From Symbiodinium kawagutii (taxonomy: Eukaryota; Sar; Dinophyceae; Suessiales; Symbiodiniaceae): a stretch of DNA of 64,000 nucleotides. The translations under genes and the position numbers were made by a program. Location of the stretch: contig VSDK01011562.1 of NCBI GenBank assembly GCA_009767595.1, forward strand, positions 202,006 to 266,005. Reading direction: 5' to 3'. This document shows, piece by piece, positions 12,601 through 22,214 of this stretch. How positions within the stretch are numbered: position 1 is the stretch's first letter; every line of letters starts with the position of its first letter. Under the pieces are notes generated by a model. The model saw nothing but the letters and a program-made list of their open reading frames with translations, searched no databases and was not told where the DNA came from.

Positions 12601-15600
12601 GAGGAAGCATCCAGAATCTGATCACAACATACAGTCATTTACTAGACTTCAGCTGCTGAATTGTGCGAGTATGCAGCATCAGGGGGTCAACAAAAACCCC
12701 CCGGGGCCCCTTGCTCATAAATATCATAAAATCAACTTACATTCTCCATATCCTATGTTCTCTCCGGCCTCCAAATCTAGGATTTCGAGTCACCTGAACG
12801 ACACAGTCAGCCACAAAATTGTCTGGACATTCTGTGACAAAATGCTCATTTAAATTGCTTTGCATGACTTGCGAATGGAGCAGGGGGAATCTTGGAATGG
12901 AGCGGCTCACCTGACGATGACGAGTACTCTGGCCACCGCCGCATGTTCTTGTGCATCGATCCCAATGCCTCAAGAACGGTCAGTGAACAACTACAAACAT
13001 TGTCATTGCATGTCTGTACAGCTTCAAGCATTTCCGGTATCTCTGTATCCTGGCTAAGGTGCTGCACTGGACTGCAATGGACTGCATAAATACATCGTGT
13101 TCTGTTGGAGGAGTCATGGTGAGACATGGTAAGTCATGGTGAGTCGGAAGTCTTGATCGGCACAAGGACACAGTCTGGCTGCATCATCCAATCAGATCGA
13201 AACACATGCAAGCATCAGTGTCTTTTGCTATCAGTGAAACCCGCGGAGATCCAAACTTTGAGGATCAATTGATATCAGGTACTCATGACATCCAAGGCGA
13301 GAAAACATGTTTTCCGCTCAGCTCAGTGCGTCCAAGGTGACATCTGGCAATCGACTGCCTGCACTCTGCCATGTTGCGGTTTTGATCTGGCTAGCTGTGG
13401 CTAGCTGGGTGCGAAAGATTGAATGCTACAATCTTTATCGGTTTCCTGAGGTAACCGTTAACAAATCTCAGAATGTCTATACTACACTACCCGTGATCAA
13501 ACAAAGAGGACTCATGAGGACTCTAGACAGCAGGTTCATCAGCATGAAAGTCTGTGGCCCTCACTGTCTTGCACTCTCGAACTGATCGAAGTCCAGATTC
13601 ACCTTACCCAAAAATAATTAGATTGCATCATATTTGGAAAAAGGACAGTGATTCTATGCATCTTCGCTTACACCTCTTTCACATGACATCCTAAAGTGTT
13701 GGTGAAAAACAAGCTGCTCAAACTTCAAACTTCCATGTGTTCCCGGCAAACCTTTCCGACTGTGATCACTTGCTGCCCAGCACTGGCAAAGGAATTGTAC
13801 TAAAGCATGAAAAGGTATCATGTGAAATTGACTACTTTTGGCTTCAAGATCTTATAAACCTCTCGACTCCTACCTAGCACCTGTCGAATTGAAGAGTCAA
13901 GATTGAAACACATCTGAAATGCCATTTGACAAGGCTTCTGGTGGCTGAGAAGAAGGCAAGGAGTGCCGCCGTCTTTGGCAGTCTGGCAGCGTGCGATGCA
14001 CGGAAAGCAACCAAGAATTAAAACAATGAGCAAAGGGTGACACGATGGAAACCGGCAATACTTTTTCCGCGAGCAACCACATCCACTTCAAAGAGGTGCA
14101 GAGACATATTCGAAATCACCCAAGACATCCATGCATCATACATATGTAAAATTTGCATTAATATTTGTGTATATGTAAATATGTAAATATATATATATAT
14201 ATTATATATGTATACACAAGTAAATCATCCTATTCAAAGAGCCACGCCTGAGTGATTTGCCGGTTGCGATATTGGACATTGAACTCCTCGATGCTGCATC
14301 AAATCGTCACATAGATGGAAGTGATGCAGGCTGAAGGCTGAGATTCTGTTCCGCAGGACTCTTCTGATTTTCCATCTCAAAAATAATCTGAAAGACAGGA
14401 CTAAAAAAAACACACACCACCCAACCAAAGAAAACCGCGGTGAAGGACAAACGATGGCAAGACAGGCCCTGTATAAGCGTTTGAAGAAATCATAAGAAAT
14501 GTCGACGAGGGTGCTCAGGCGCGGACTGTGCAAGGAGACCAATCACCCCAATCACTCATGGCGCAGTTGTCACCTCGCAGGTCTTTGGTGCTCCCTCTGC
14601 GGCTGCAATTGAACATTCTCGGAGTAAATTTAATGTTACCTTTTTAAATTAAATTTATGGCGCAGTTGTCACCTTTTTCACGTTACCTCGTAAATGATTC
14701 AGTTCTTCAAGCTTTCCTTTCTTGTTCTGACCGAGGAAAACCAAAGTCTCTCAAAGCCCTACATAGGTGCATTAATCGTCATGGAGAAGAAGTTGCTTCT
14801 GACTGACACAGAACCCCTGCATACCCTCTCATATCTAAAGATATCTCAAAACATTGCATAAACTGTGCACAATATATACTGTAAACTATCCCACCACATT
14901 GTGAGCAACGAAGCCCTCATTGGTGCACGCTGCATGACATTCATGCAGGAACGTAGCACCTTCTTTTCCATCTCCAGTACCACAAGTGTGGACATTGCAT
15001 GGCTCAATCCTTGGTATCATGCTGTTTGGAGCTATGCACCATACTTCTAGCTGTGGCATGAGTCAGAATGAAAGAGATGCAACCGTGTCAGAATGAAACG
15101 CACGGCAAAAGTTCTAATTCTATGCTTTCAGTTTTAGTGATTTGGAATCACTCTTGCAGCAAAGGCAAAAACAAGTTGAGTAATCTCAATATTCAAAAAA
15201 ATAACTTCATTGAAAGCGGAACGTGCCAAATGTGTCAAGCACATTTTGAGGTACAACAGCATCAATTTCTCCTGAGCACCAGACTCCTACTGGTGAAAAT
15301 GCTAAGACTGGGGGCCGAACACCTTCAGAGCTCCACAAAATGGATAACCACCGTTTCGGGCTTCAACCTGGCACGGCAGTATATGGAATGTGATGGAATG
15401 TGGCACCGAATGTGAGACAAGAAATGGGAGATGTTCCGTGGAGCTGACAACTAAAGTTTTCACGGAGGAACCACCCATGACACACTGAATTAGAATCTGA
15501 GAGGAATCACTTTCTGTGCAGGAGAATTCAGAATGCAACGAAATAAGTCTACACTGATACAATGAGATAGGTCTGGAGTTTTCATGTAGTCTAGTCTCAT

Positions 15601-18600
15601 GACGTTCGAGCATAGCTTCTGACGTTTTCCCAACAGAGCCTTTGATGGTCTCCTGGGATGCCTTCACCAAAACTAGATGTTAACATCTGGAACCGCCACT
15701 TATCAAATCAACACACTACCGGAACTAGGGGCTTTGCATTTTTGTAGTGTCAGACTTCCAATATACAGTAGATCCGTGTCTTTCAACACCTTTGCATCTG
15801 GAAATTGGCAGCCTGTTGTCCACGTGCGAGTATGACGATTAAAGACACTTCATCCACGGTATGACCGTGGCTATCTGGCTTCTCTCAGTTGAGGTTCTCG
15901 CTCGTTTTTGTGGTTTCTTCTGACTGTGGTTCATGTATATATGTTCCTCTGTCTGAACCCTGGGGCTTGTTTTGGGAGCAAAGCATTCCTACACGTTCAA
16001 CTTCCTTTGGAGTGCTTTTTGCGTAATTTCTGTAGCACTTTATTGTTCATGCTAGCTAGCCTTTTCAGCTTTCCCAGTACAGTACAGTCGACCCTAAACG
16101 CGGTATAGTCTAGCAGAACTACAGCCTAGGCTACACCAAATATTGCCGATGCGTCCTAGGGTATTGTCTTCATACAAAATGTTAAAACCATGTAATCATG
16201 AATAAGTTATCATGTAAAGTCATAACATACACAAGAATTGTATGCGAATGGATTGTTATTGTAAAATATTGTAAATGAATGCCTTGGAAGACATACAATA
16301 CATACACTCTACATAGACTCTACAGTACTTGAGAATAGAATGTCTTGTTTTCGAATTTCACGGACTCTTCTCTCTTCCAAGGCTATTCCAAGGCTGTCGA
16401 CCCCTGAGGTGCACCTCAACGATCCGCTTTCGTTCGCGCAGACCACCGCCACAGAGCCGTGTGCAATCTGACCTCGACGAGTCAGGGCATGTCAAGGCAA
16501 CGAAAACCACTGTGCTTCCACTGACTTCCACTGTGCTTCCAATGCTCTGCATATTGATGTTTATTTTCTGTTTGGTGCATTGCTCATCATAAATCTGCTG
16601 TATCTATCTGCATCCAAGGGATGCAAAGCCAGCAATGATACTTGCGACATGATGCAAGCCTCATCTTATCAAAATGCTTCATGGATATTCATGTTCCGTC
16701 ATGACTCATGGTTCGCCGTTCTTTGAGGCCCCTGCCAAAGAGACCATGGGCTTGCAGCTCCGTCCTATATTGATGTAAAAAGCAACGTGACCAAACTACA
16801 GCAACTGCAGCAGTGGCCACACCAGGTCGTAACAAAAACAAACCGTGCTTGTCATGCTTACGACTAAGACTGACCCAGGGTGCATGGCATTGCTTGTGTG
16901 GGCTGCCTCCCAACCCCAGTTACAATGCTTCAGACTGCCCGGCGTTTTCAACTCAGTTTCGGTGTTGGAACATCTTACTGAACTGGTGCTGTTGTTCTTA
17001 TCCTCAAATCGCACAATATCGAATGTCGGAAAGAGAACTCCTGAATGACGCTGTTTACTGATGCCACGGTGTCGCAAGGCCTAAGTGCCGACGTGAGGTC
17101 TTTTTGAAGGTCACAAGCGTATATAAATACTTATTGATATTTGGCCCATTAAGCAATCTTGCAGCAGGTCTAGCTGAAACATGAATGATGCTCACCTTCT
17201 AGCAAGAAACGAAGTCAGATTTGTATCCACCGCAAAATCATCTATGGTACTTCAAAGTTGAAGGACTGGTATTCTTCTCCAAGCAAAGAAAGCTGGGACA
17301 CTGCCATTGCATGAAATTGCTCTGTTATTGTCTGCAGTTGCATGCAAGTTGTCTGAGGTCACAAGCATCGTTTCCTTGATGGGTCCACAACAAGGCTCAC
17401 CACCTGATCATAACGGCAAACGAGCAATATCACTCGGATAGCCTTGAAGGGACCTTTTTAGACATGGGTCTCCGTTCAGAAATTGGTGGCAGTTCTGAAG
17501 ACTGTGAAGTGCGAGCTGCTCGTCCAAACATCCATGGTTCATCTCACTCAAATGATGACAAACTATTTGTAAAGGCACGACATTGAAGCAAATTCAACAA
17601 AGACTTGCGTACCGTATCATACAGTGACAGTCGCGGGTCACATTTTCAACTAGTGCTCAGAAAAACTCTCAACACATCTCAACACAGTCTTTGTTGATCC
17701 TCAGCGCCAAGCCATTTGTGGCAGGATTTGCTTCTACTCGGAAGCGAACTTTCTGGTCATTGACACACCTTGAATCATGCAGCAAATTGTCAAGTAGTGG
17801 CATGATTGAATAGCATGGAGGCACAATTGCCAAATACATTCAGCCAAGTGAAGACTTGTCGCATCTTGCACTGACACTTACTCCGTTTTGTGAGTCAAGG
17901 TGCATGAGTAGTAATAGGGATGTGAGGCTGGATTTGCAATTAGCACACAGTCTCTTGTCCTCATTTTCTTTCATGTTCTTTCCATGTTCCCCTTGATTTC
18001 GTATGTTCTGCCACTTTCAGGTCTTGGCATCGTGTTCCTCTTCCTTTTCCCGTCATTTCCTTTCATTTACCTTCATGCTCCTTGTTCCGCTCGTGCAGGT
18101 TTTTGGCTTCCTGCTGTTTCGGAGTCGATAAAGCCGCAGCTGGTCATGCAAACATTGTTTGCAATTAGTAATTGAATGTATAGTAGTGTTGCTGCTTTGT
18201 TATCGTTGTGCCTCCCCATGCACTGCAACGCACTACACACAAAGGCAAGATTCATGTGATCGCCTCGAATTTTGCTTCCCTCTTCTCTTTCAGGGTAGCA
18301 ATGGGTGGCAGCTTCACTGAGGCAGCCCAGGAAGTTCTCATACCCATCCCATAGCACTGCCTCAGCACCTCTTAGCACCTTTGTCAAGGACACCAATGTG
18401 ATCTGTGACGTCCAACTGTAGTCATTGCCAAGCTGCAAAGACTGCCACTCGTGCCAAGGTGAAAACTCGCAGTCCTGCAACACAAATTGCAGGACAATGG
18501 TGCAAACGTGCGAACCTTCTAAGAGGTTCTGCGGTGAGCAAAGCTTTCACCAAGTCAGTTCAAGTCAGTGACCACAAGGCCCCAAGTTGTATTGCCACCC

Positions 18601-21600
18601 ATTTGCCAGCTCAGGCTCACTATATATTTATATTCTGAGAGTTAGCATTCCCTGCCGCTCCCTGACAAACAGTCGCATGCAAGTCAACCAACCCCCCTTC
18701 AACTATGTTCTCCCGGTTCGGGAGGGAATGTTCCAAAGAGGAGCCACAAATCACAATCCAAAGAGGAGATATCTCTGATTCTTCCTGTATTCCCCTATAA
18801 TCTATGATCTATCATGTCATCAGTACCGGGAGCCAAATCTCGTATTGAATTGAAGAACTGAAAATCGCACCACACACAAAGGACAACCCTAGTGCAAATG
18901 CAGGCCCTTTGCATCAAGTTGATTGGAAACATGGAGGCTACTGGTGCTACTTTTCACTCGGAGCTTTCCCCAAGTGAATCAAAATAGAATTTGTAGCCGA
19001 TGTGAAGGAAATTTCTGGTTTGAGTCTGTGCCGACCAGGGGGCAAAGTTCGCTGCTACGGCCGAAGACTTGACGACTCGAGTCTATTTAGATGGTCACAA
19101 TCTCTTAGGGGTCATCTCGTTGGGGTCCTGGCAAAAACAGGAGAAAACGTAGTACAATGCTATCGCGGGAAGCTTTAGAAGCATCCAGAAATACTGTACT
19201 CAAACTACCGATAGATCTGATAGCTTCCATCATATCCGGTTTCTCCTTGACTTCTTCGCAATCTGGCTTCACCTCGGCTGAGTAACCCTCAGGATCTGTT
19301 CTCCATCCTCCATGGCAGTAGCAGTATCCTCATCGGAATTCAAGCACGAGAAGTAGGCTTTGGAGCAACCCTGGATATGTCTGGATAGTTTACTCAAATA
19401 TCGCCAGTCTCACTATGAGTCGCAAGTTGAAAGCTCATCCAAGTGGCGCAATGCTTGGTTTCAACGGTACTTCCTTCACACGGTTCGCCTTGGGCAACAT
19501 TTCGAGCGGGCTTTGAGATTGACATTGCAGGGTCCATGCTGTCGTTGAAATCGGGATGGGAGCTACTGTGCTTTAGGACACCAACAAAATACGTCACGAG
19601 TGGATAGCAAAATTAGCAAATTGGCTTTGAACGACTCACCATTATTTGGTACGATACTGGGCTAGCTGCAGCGAGAACAAAGTGCTGTTTGTGCTGTTTG
19701 ACTGTTTGACAGTGTACCCGGCCTGATCCTGTCTAACCCTCAAGTCATAACGGCAGGATTGTAGATTTGCCACAAAGAAAATGGAACCACAAAAAGATTC
19801 AATACATGAAATAACAATTTGCAACCGTGGAATCAATGCAGACCTAATGAATGCTGACATTATGCTAACTACACAGTCACAAGAACAAGTTCGCGTCAAT
19901 CTTTGTTACAACTACGCATGAAGAGAACTGTTCAAATTCTTCATGGTTCCTTTCACAAATATAAATATGTGAGAGACGGACTAAATGACTAAATCATGTT
20001 CTTAGGCCGCCATCATTTGGGTGGGGGACTCGCTTTGCTGGTTTCGTGCTTGACCGAAGTGCACGCTTTGCATTCCCATGTCTTTATTGCACTTTATTGC
20101 ACGCTGTTGAATTTGGGAAATTGATGGAAATTGTACTTCCTCATGGGAAATCATTCCTGGTCATTCCCCCAATCCGATCAACCTGGACTCGCTTTGGACT
20201 CGCTACAGGCAAGCAAAGTTTTCCAGACTGGGTTTGTTAATGCAACTGTTATATGATACGAGTATGGAACACTATGGAACCATAGACTTGAAAAAGTTCA
20301 ACACCATGGCCATGGGGGCTCGCTTTTGGGTCCTACGCCCTACGCGCTTTTTTAGGGATCCGCTAATTTTGAAAATCAATCATCAGGCCAAATATGTGCC
20401 AATACAAATCCTTTCATAGACAGTTTTATTGGATGCTCGTGTATTTTTCCGCTTGCATGGAAGATAGTGAAGGCAAGATCTCCCAAGTAGATAATGATTG
20501 GTGCAACTGTGCACATCGAATCTTATATGGTCCCCCTTTCGCATCAAGAACAGCGAAACTCGAAAGCCGAATAAAGCCAAGCATTTTTGCTGCAGGTCTA
20601 TATGAACTGCCCCGTATCTACTTTCAGGATCTTCAGGCAGGTTTGTGACTTCAAGAAAAACAAGCAGAAACGATGCAGGATTTATCAAGTAATCTGAGGC
20701 CATCTAAGACTGGAGCCACCGCAGCTATTCACGACGCTGATGGTCTCAAATCATTTCGCTGTCAGGAGCAATACCCCACGGGCACCCTTTTGATCAGATA
20801 AAGGGGAGTATTGACTTCAGAACTGATCAAGCAAAACCCAGCCAAAGTTCTCATCGCATAGAGGGGAGGCAATGGATTGGACAAATTTAAGTTGCACTTA
20901 GACTTGATTCATAACTCAGGCAGTTCTTTACATTCTGTTGTGTTTTACTTGATCAACATGGGTGGACCAAGTAAGGCTTGGAGAGCCCACACTATCTTGA
21001 GCGCGGAAGCTATGCCACACGAATGTGCAGACATTATTTTGGCTGGTGGAGCCAAGCGAGGGTGCACTAGACAAACACACTTGGTCACTTTGCTGGTGCC
21101 GTCTTGGCAGGAGAGAAGGGCACCCCCACTCAGCACCATGTTCGCATCACCATCAAATTCCACATGTACAGCTGAAGTAAAGTTGGTAAAAACATCACAA
21201 GTCCCAGCCTATCCCTTTGAGATGGCCAATGACGACCAAGCAAGGACGGCATATTACTATATTGCAGCATAAAAGATTATGATGGATGGGAGTCCATTGA
21301 TTGGTAGTTGAGAGGCCATTCTAAACCACATCAATATGAAAGTGAAAACATCAGGGTTGCGAATGAAGAAACGAGAAGAGAAACTCAAAGGTTCTGAATG
21401 AAGCCCTTGATGAGAATAAAGCCCAGTGTTGCTGCAGCCCAATTTGCCCTTGGCCTAGACAAAACAAGGATTCTAGAGCTTCAGGATTCACACAGGATTC
21501 ACACAGAGTCCCTAGGTACTACAGTAGAGGCTATGTTTTTGGGCTCTGCCTAGGCTTGGAGTCTTTCATGCTAACTTAGCAATCCATTACAAAACATACA

Positions 21601-22214
21601 AAACCACACATATATATATATACATTAAATACACGCATTGATATGTATACAAATCGATATATATATATATACATATACATACAGTATGAATATCTAGCTT
21701 ATATTCATTGAATATTATCATTACATATTATTATTACATGCTATTACATGTACCTTTTGAGTATCTTTTATTACCCACCTCGATCCAAACAAACCACATG
21801 ATTGAGCTCAAGGACCCTATGTCTGTCACAAAGCTGGGTGCAAGTTGGTTCGCCCCAACCTGAAGCTGGTTGGATGCTGACAATGTTTAAGAGTTGCTCT
21901 GGACACAGTCTCAAAGTTGGGCAAATTGAGCAAGATCAAACACAGCAGAAGATCAAAGTGACTTTTGAATGTCCAAAGTGAGGCCTTTATTGGTGGCAAG
22001 GGACTAAAACTTGCGTGCTCACTCAAATTATCGACTCACAAGAGCACATGGTTTCCAACATGTCTCAACTGGTGAGTCTTTTCTTGTCAAGATTGCGACA
22101 GAGTAAAGGATCCCAAAGCCAGCAGAAAGCATCTGCCCTCAGCTTCTGGCTTGACCATTGGTGGAACTCGCAATGCACCGGTTCACAGCTTGCTGCCGCT
22201 TGTCCCCTGGCATT
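559..22214 (-). CDS. TSP1 gene B: multi-exon thrombospondin type 1 repeat protein (3' part runs off the left edge)
   Basis: At least 27 exons on the minus strand together spell consecutive TSP1 repeats: a Trp-x-x-Trp start, a C-x3-C-G-G-G middle, an R-x-R, then GG-x-PC and a late CN-x3-C. Each repeat is split over three or four exons of 29-120 bases. From 18474 to 5018 and from 3499 to 559 the exons join in frame with matching phases. About half of the donors are GC, one is GA, and the rest are GT. TSP1 modules are known from secreted or membrane proteins that bind matrix, glycans or other cells; the same role is inferred here. No signal peptide or membrane segment is seen, because the true 5' end lies above 22 kb (perhaps near 25-26 kb) and the 3' end is off the window. 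Database hits for such proteins are often named after SCO-spondin or hemicentin, which only reflects shared TSP1 repeats. Exon ends were chosen by eye using phase, so the chain is partly self-consistent by construction. Confidence 0.85.
954..984 (-). CDS. TSP1 start micro-exon, 31 nt
   Basis: Reads GWEDWKPWSE plus T before GCAGGG. The next exon begins GT, restoring Cys and then SVTCGAG. This is a clear case where only a GC donor gives the protein. Confidence 0.82.
985..2239. other. Intron of TSP1 gene B
   Basis: Contains an AT-rich run at 1525-1580 and no convincing exon. A plus-strand open frame at 1309-1575 has no family features. Confidence 0.6.
2240..2321 (-). CDS. TSP1 end exon, 82 nt
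   Basis: Reads RHCAFTSLDTRVRPGAS, then EQLEKCPRFC before a GC donor. The late E-x3-C-P-x2-C is typical, and the next exon starts with the W-x2-W. Confidence 0.75.
2604..2650 (-). CDS. TSP1 middle exon, 47 nt
   Basis: Reads HALRCDGQMRRHRRV plus CG before a GC donor. C-D-G-x2-R-x2-R-R-V is a slightly widened TSP1 core. Confidence 0.7.
2753..2786 (-). CDS. TSP1 start micro-exon, 34 nt
   Basis: Reads WDDWGSCDQYE after one base, with donor GAG/GCTTAA (AG/GC). The joined Arg-Trp follows the tail exon directly. Confidence 0.7.
3208..3279 (-). CDS. TSP1 end exon, 72 nt
   Basis: Reads PCDGHLAQVAPCTSADCDER, then QAQ plus AG before GT. Acceptor GCTGTTGCAG. Three spaced Cys match the TSP1 tail. Confidence 0.83.
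3456..3499 (-). CDS. TSP1 middle/end exon, 44 nt
   Basis: Reads VRTRTVKQPGRHGG plus AG before a GC donor. With the next exon it forms GGRPCDG. Direct joining to 5018 would give a repeat without the C-x3-C pair, or a small exon is missing in 3.5-5.0 kb. Confidence 0.78.
3500..5017. other. Intron of TSP1 gene B, possible missed exon near 4.76-4.80 kb
   Basis: At 4760-4800 the minus strand reads YREGRKSKR before GT. It resembles a TSP1 basic strand but lacks Cys and does not phase with its neighbours. Nothing else is recognised. Confidence 0.4.
5018..5098 (-). CDS. TSP1 start exon with acidic linker, 81 nt
   Basis: Runs from DEGCPYAGKWKDEEN to DYDCKLSEWTSP, with acceptor CATTTGCCACAG and a GT donor. 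The same frame is open upstream to about 5180 (including SDNFCLGATDFKSSDC), so the exon may be longer. Confidence 0.75.
5274..5393 (-). CDS. TSP1 middle and end exon, 120 nt
   Basis: Contains RRSRKIV, later GSGKFCIGPMRESRPC and AEACSW, ending at TGG/GTAGGA. Acceptor TCTTCAG. This is the longest clear single-exon TSP1 body in gene B. Confidence 0.87.
5972..6020 (-). CDS. TSP1 start and middle exon, 49 nt
   Basis: Reads FGDWMDWLPCSDHCFG after one base completing Arg. It contains W-x2-W-x2-C-x3-C in one exon. The GT donor follows GGA. Confidence 0.85.
6458..6521 (-). CDS. TSP1 end exon, second half, 64 nt
   Basis: Reads FAVEHRGCNWAVECRPDQDC plus AG before a GC donor. E-H-R-G-C-N-x3-C-x-P-x2-C is a perfect TSP1 C-terminal signature. 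Confidence 0.85.
6649..6714 (-). CDS. TSP1 end exon, first half
   Basis: Reads SRSIYKEANECGHPPLGA, then LAA plus T before GT. Acceptor GCTTCCAG. The E-C-G-x-P-P-L-G stretch aligns with GG-x-PC-x-G. Confidence 0.78.
7377..7414 (-). CDS. TSP1 middle exon, 38 nt
   Basis: Reads SCSSTCHGGVTW plus C before a GC donor. The joined Arg gives T-W-R-S-R-S-I, the normal R-x-R layer. His replaces the first Gly of CGGG. Confidence 0.8.
7671..7714 (-). CDS. TSP1 start exon, 44 nt
   Basis: Reads QRFSQLEFKCFFGR plus TG before a GC donor. The next exon adds G to give Trp, then SCSSTC. The start could instead be the CTTCAG acceptor at 7706. Confidence 0.7.
8254..8322 (-). CDS. TSP1 end exon, 69 nt
   Basis: Reads VETEPCNTQSGSPERCC and on to EPGER before GT. 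E-x-E-P-C-N-T-Q is a very typical TSP1 tail. Acceptor GCTCCAG; phase 0-0. Confidence 0.8.
9246..9364 (-). CDS. TSP1-associated exon with unusual insert, 119 nt
   Basis: Starts GVPQCCDAKWNCSLDQ and ends DDATAGNAE at an AG/GC donor, in phase 1 to 0. It follows CGGG and precedes VETEPCN, so it takes the place of the R-x-R strand. The central acidic part matches no family I know. Confidence 0.65.
9821..9855 (-). CDS. TSP1 middle exon, 35 nt
   Basis: Reads TQWTSCDRYCGG plus one base. The GT donor could lie 3 bases further on (end at 9818), adding one Gly. Two Cys followed by a Gly run mark the TSP1 core. Confidence 0.75.
10102..10157 (-). CDS. TSP1 start exon
   Basis: Reads ECGDEPQNCVWGEWSSPQ and ends with AG before a GC donor (consensus AG/GC). 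C-x-W-x2-W-S is the TSP1 opening. It joins in phase to 9855. Confidence 0.8.
10158..12155. other. Intron with TA-rich run
   Basis: Positions 10196-10345 are a TA/TG microsatellite. No exon is recognised up to 12155. The plus-strand open frame 10404-10691 (Cys-rich, 95 residues) has no recognisable domain. Confidence 0.55.
12156..12193 (-). CDS. TSP1 end exon, second half, 38 nt
   Basis: Reads CNDNPCNIEDAQ and ends at CAG/GTGAGA. The acceptor is GCTAAG. The C-N-x2-P-C signature closes the TSP1 repeat that began at 13358. Confidence 0.8.
12510..12555 (-). CDS. TSP1 end exon, first half, with GA donor
   Basis: Reads TALFQVPQCGNPETR plus one base before CGAA/GACCG. Joining to 12193 gives Ser and then CNDNPC, producing the typical GNPETR-S-CN motif. 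The GA donor is the only site that keeps the motif in frame. Confidence 0.7.
12911..12968 (-). CDS. TSP1 middle exon, 58 nt
   Basis: Reads HWDRCTRTCGGGQSTRHRQ with acceptor CTTGAG and donor CAG/GTGAGC. This is a near-consensus TSP1 core, with the same length and phases (2 to 0) as 16415-16472. Confidence 0.88.
13330..13358 (-). CDS. TSP1 start micro-exon, 29 nt
   Basis: Reads AVDCQMSPW plus two bases (AC) before a GC donor. The next exon adds G (Thr) and continues HWDRC, so the join restores W-x-x-W-x-x-C. Confidence 0.8.
13881..13982 (-). CDS. TSP1 end exon, 102 nt
   Basis: Begins TAKDGGTPCLLLSHQKPC and ends ...SSIRQ before CAG/GTGCTAGG. The GGTPC and the two later Cys are the TSP1 third-strand signature. 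Phase 0-0. Confidence 0.82.
13983..16414. other. Long intron (about 2.4 kb)
   Basis: Lies between two exons that join in phase (E / TAKDGG). It carries a TA microsatellite at 14160-14215. No exon is seen. Confidence 0.6.
16415..16472 (-). CDS. TSP1 middle exon, 58 nt
   Basis: Reads SDCTRLCGGGLRERKRIVE after one base that completes Trp. This is a textbook TSP1 core with both Cys, GGG and R-x-R-x-I-V. The GT donor follows GAG, in phase 0. It joins in frame to the end exon at 13881-13982 across a 2.4-kb intron. Confidence 0.85.
16473..18445. other. Intron (about 2.0 kb)
   Basis: Flanked by exons that together rebuild the split Trp. No coding signal is seen in between. Confidence 0.6.
18446..18474 (-). 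CDS. TSP1 start micro-exon, 29 nt
   Basis: Reads DCEFSPWHE and ends with TG before a GC donor. The next exon supplies G, making the second Trp of W-x-x-W. The acceptor TTTGTGTTGCAG has a good pyrimidine tract. It has the same length and phases as the exon at 13330-13358. Confidence 0.8.
19448..19510 (-). CDS. TSP1 end exon, phase 0-0
   Basis: Reads ARNVAQGEPCEGSTVETKHC, the classic TSP1 tail with QGEPCEG and E-x3-C. The acceptor is CTCAAAG; the donor is GC directly after TGC. The usual following N-x-x-P-C is not found before the next start exon, so a small exon may be missing between 18.5 and 19.4 kb. Confidence 0.7.
21077..21128 (-). CDS. TSP1 middle exon (divergent)
   Basis: Reads LLSCQDGTSKVTKC after a TGAG acceptor and ends in phase 0 at a GT donor. 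It resembles the C-x3-C-x-G-T-x-K core with the first Cys lost. It fits in phase before the exon at 19448-19510. The opposite strand also holds a 131-residue open frame here (20877-21272), which shows no recognisable family. Confidence 0.45.
22156..22214 (-). CDS. TSP1 exon: repeat end plus start of next repeat
   Basis: Reads NARGQAAASCEPVHCEFHQ, then two bases of a split codon before a GT donor. The spacing C-x3-H-C-E-F-x2-W resembles a TSP1 end running into the next first strand. The acceptor follows CACAGCAG. The joins on both sides are unproven. Confidence 0.5.

Noticed and set aside
12353-12853. 166-residue plus-strand frame
   Set aside because: It overlaps the well-phased minus-strand TSP1 exon at 12510-12555 and shows no domain.
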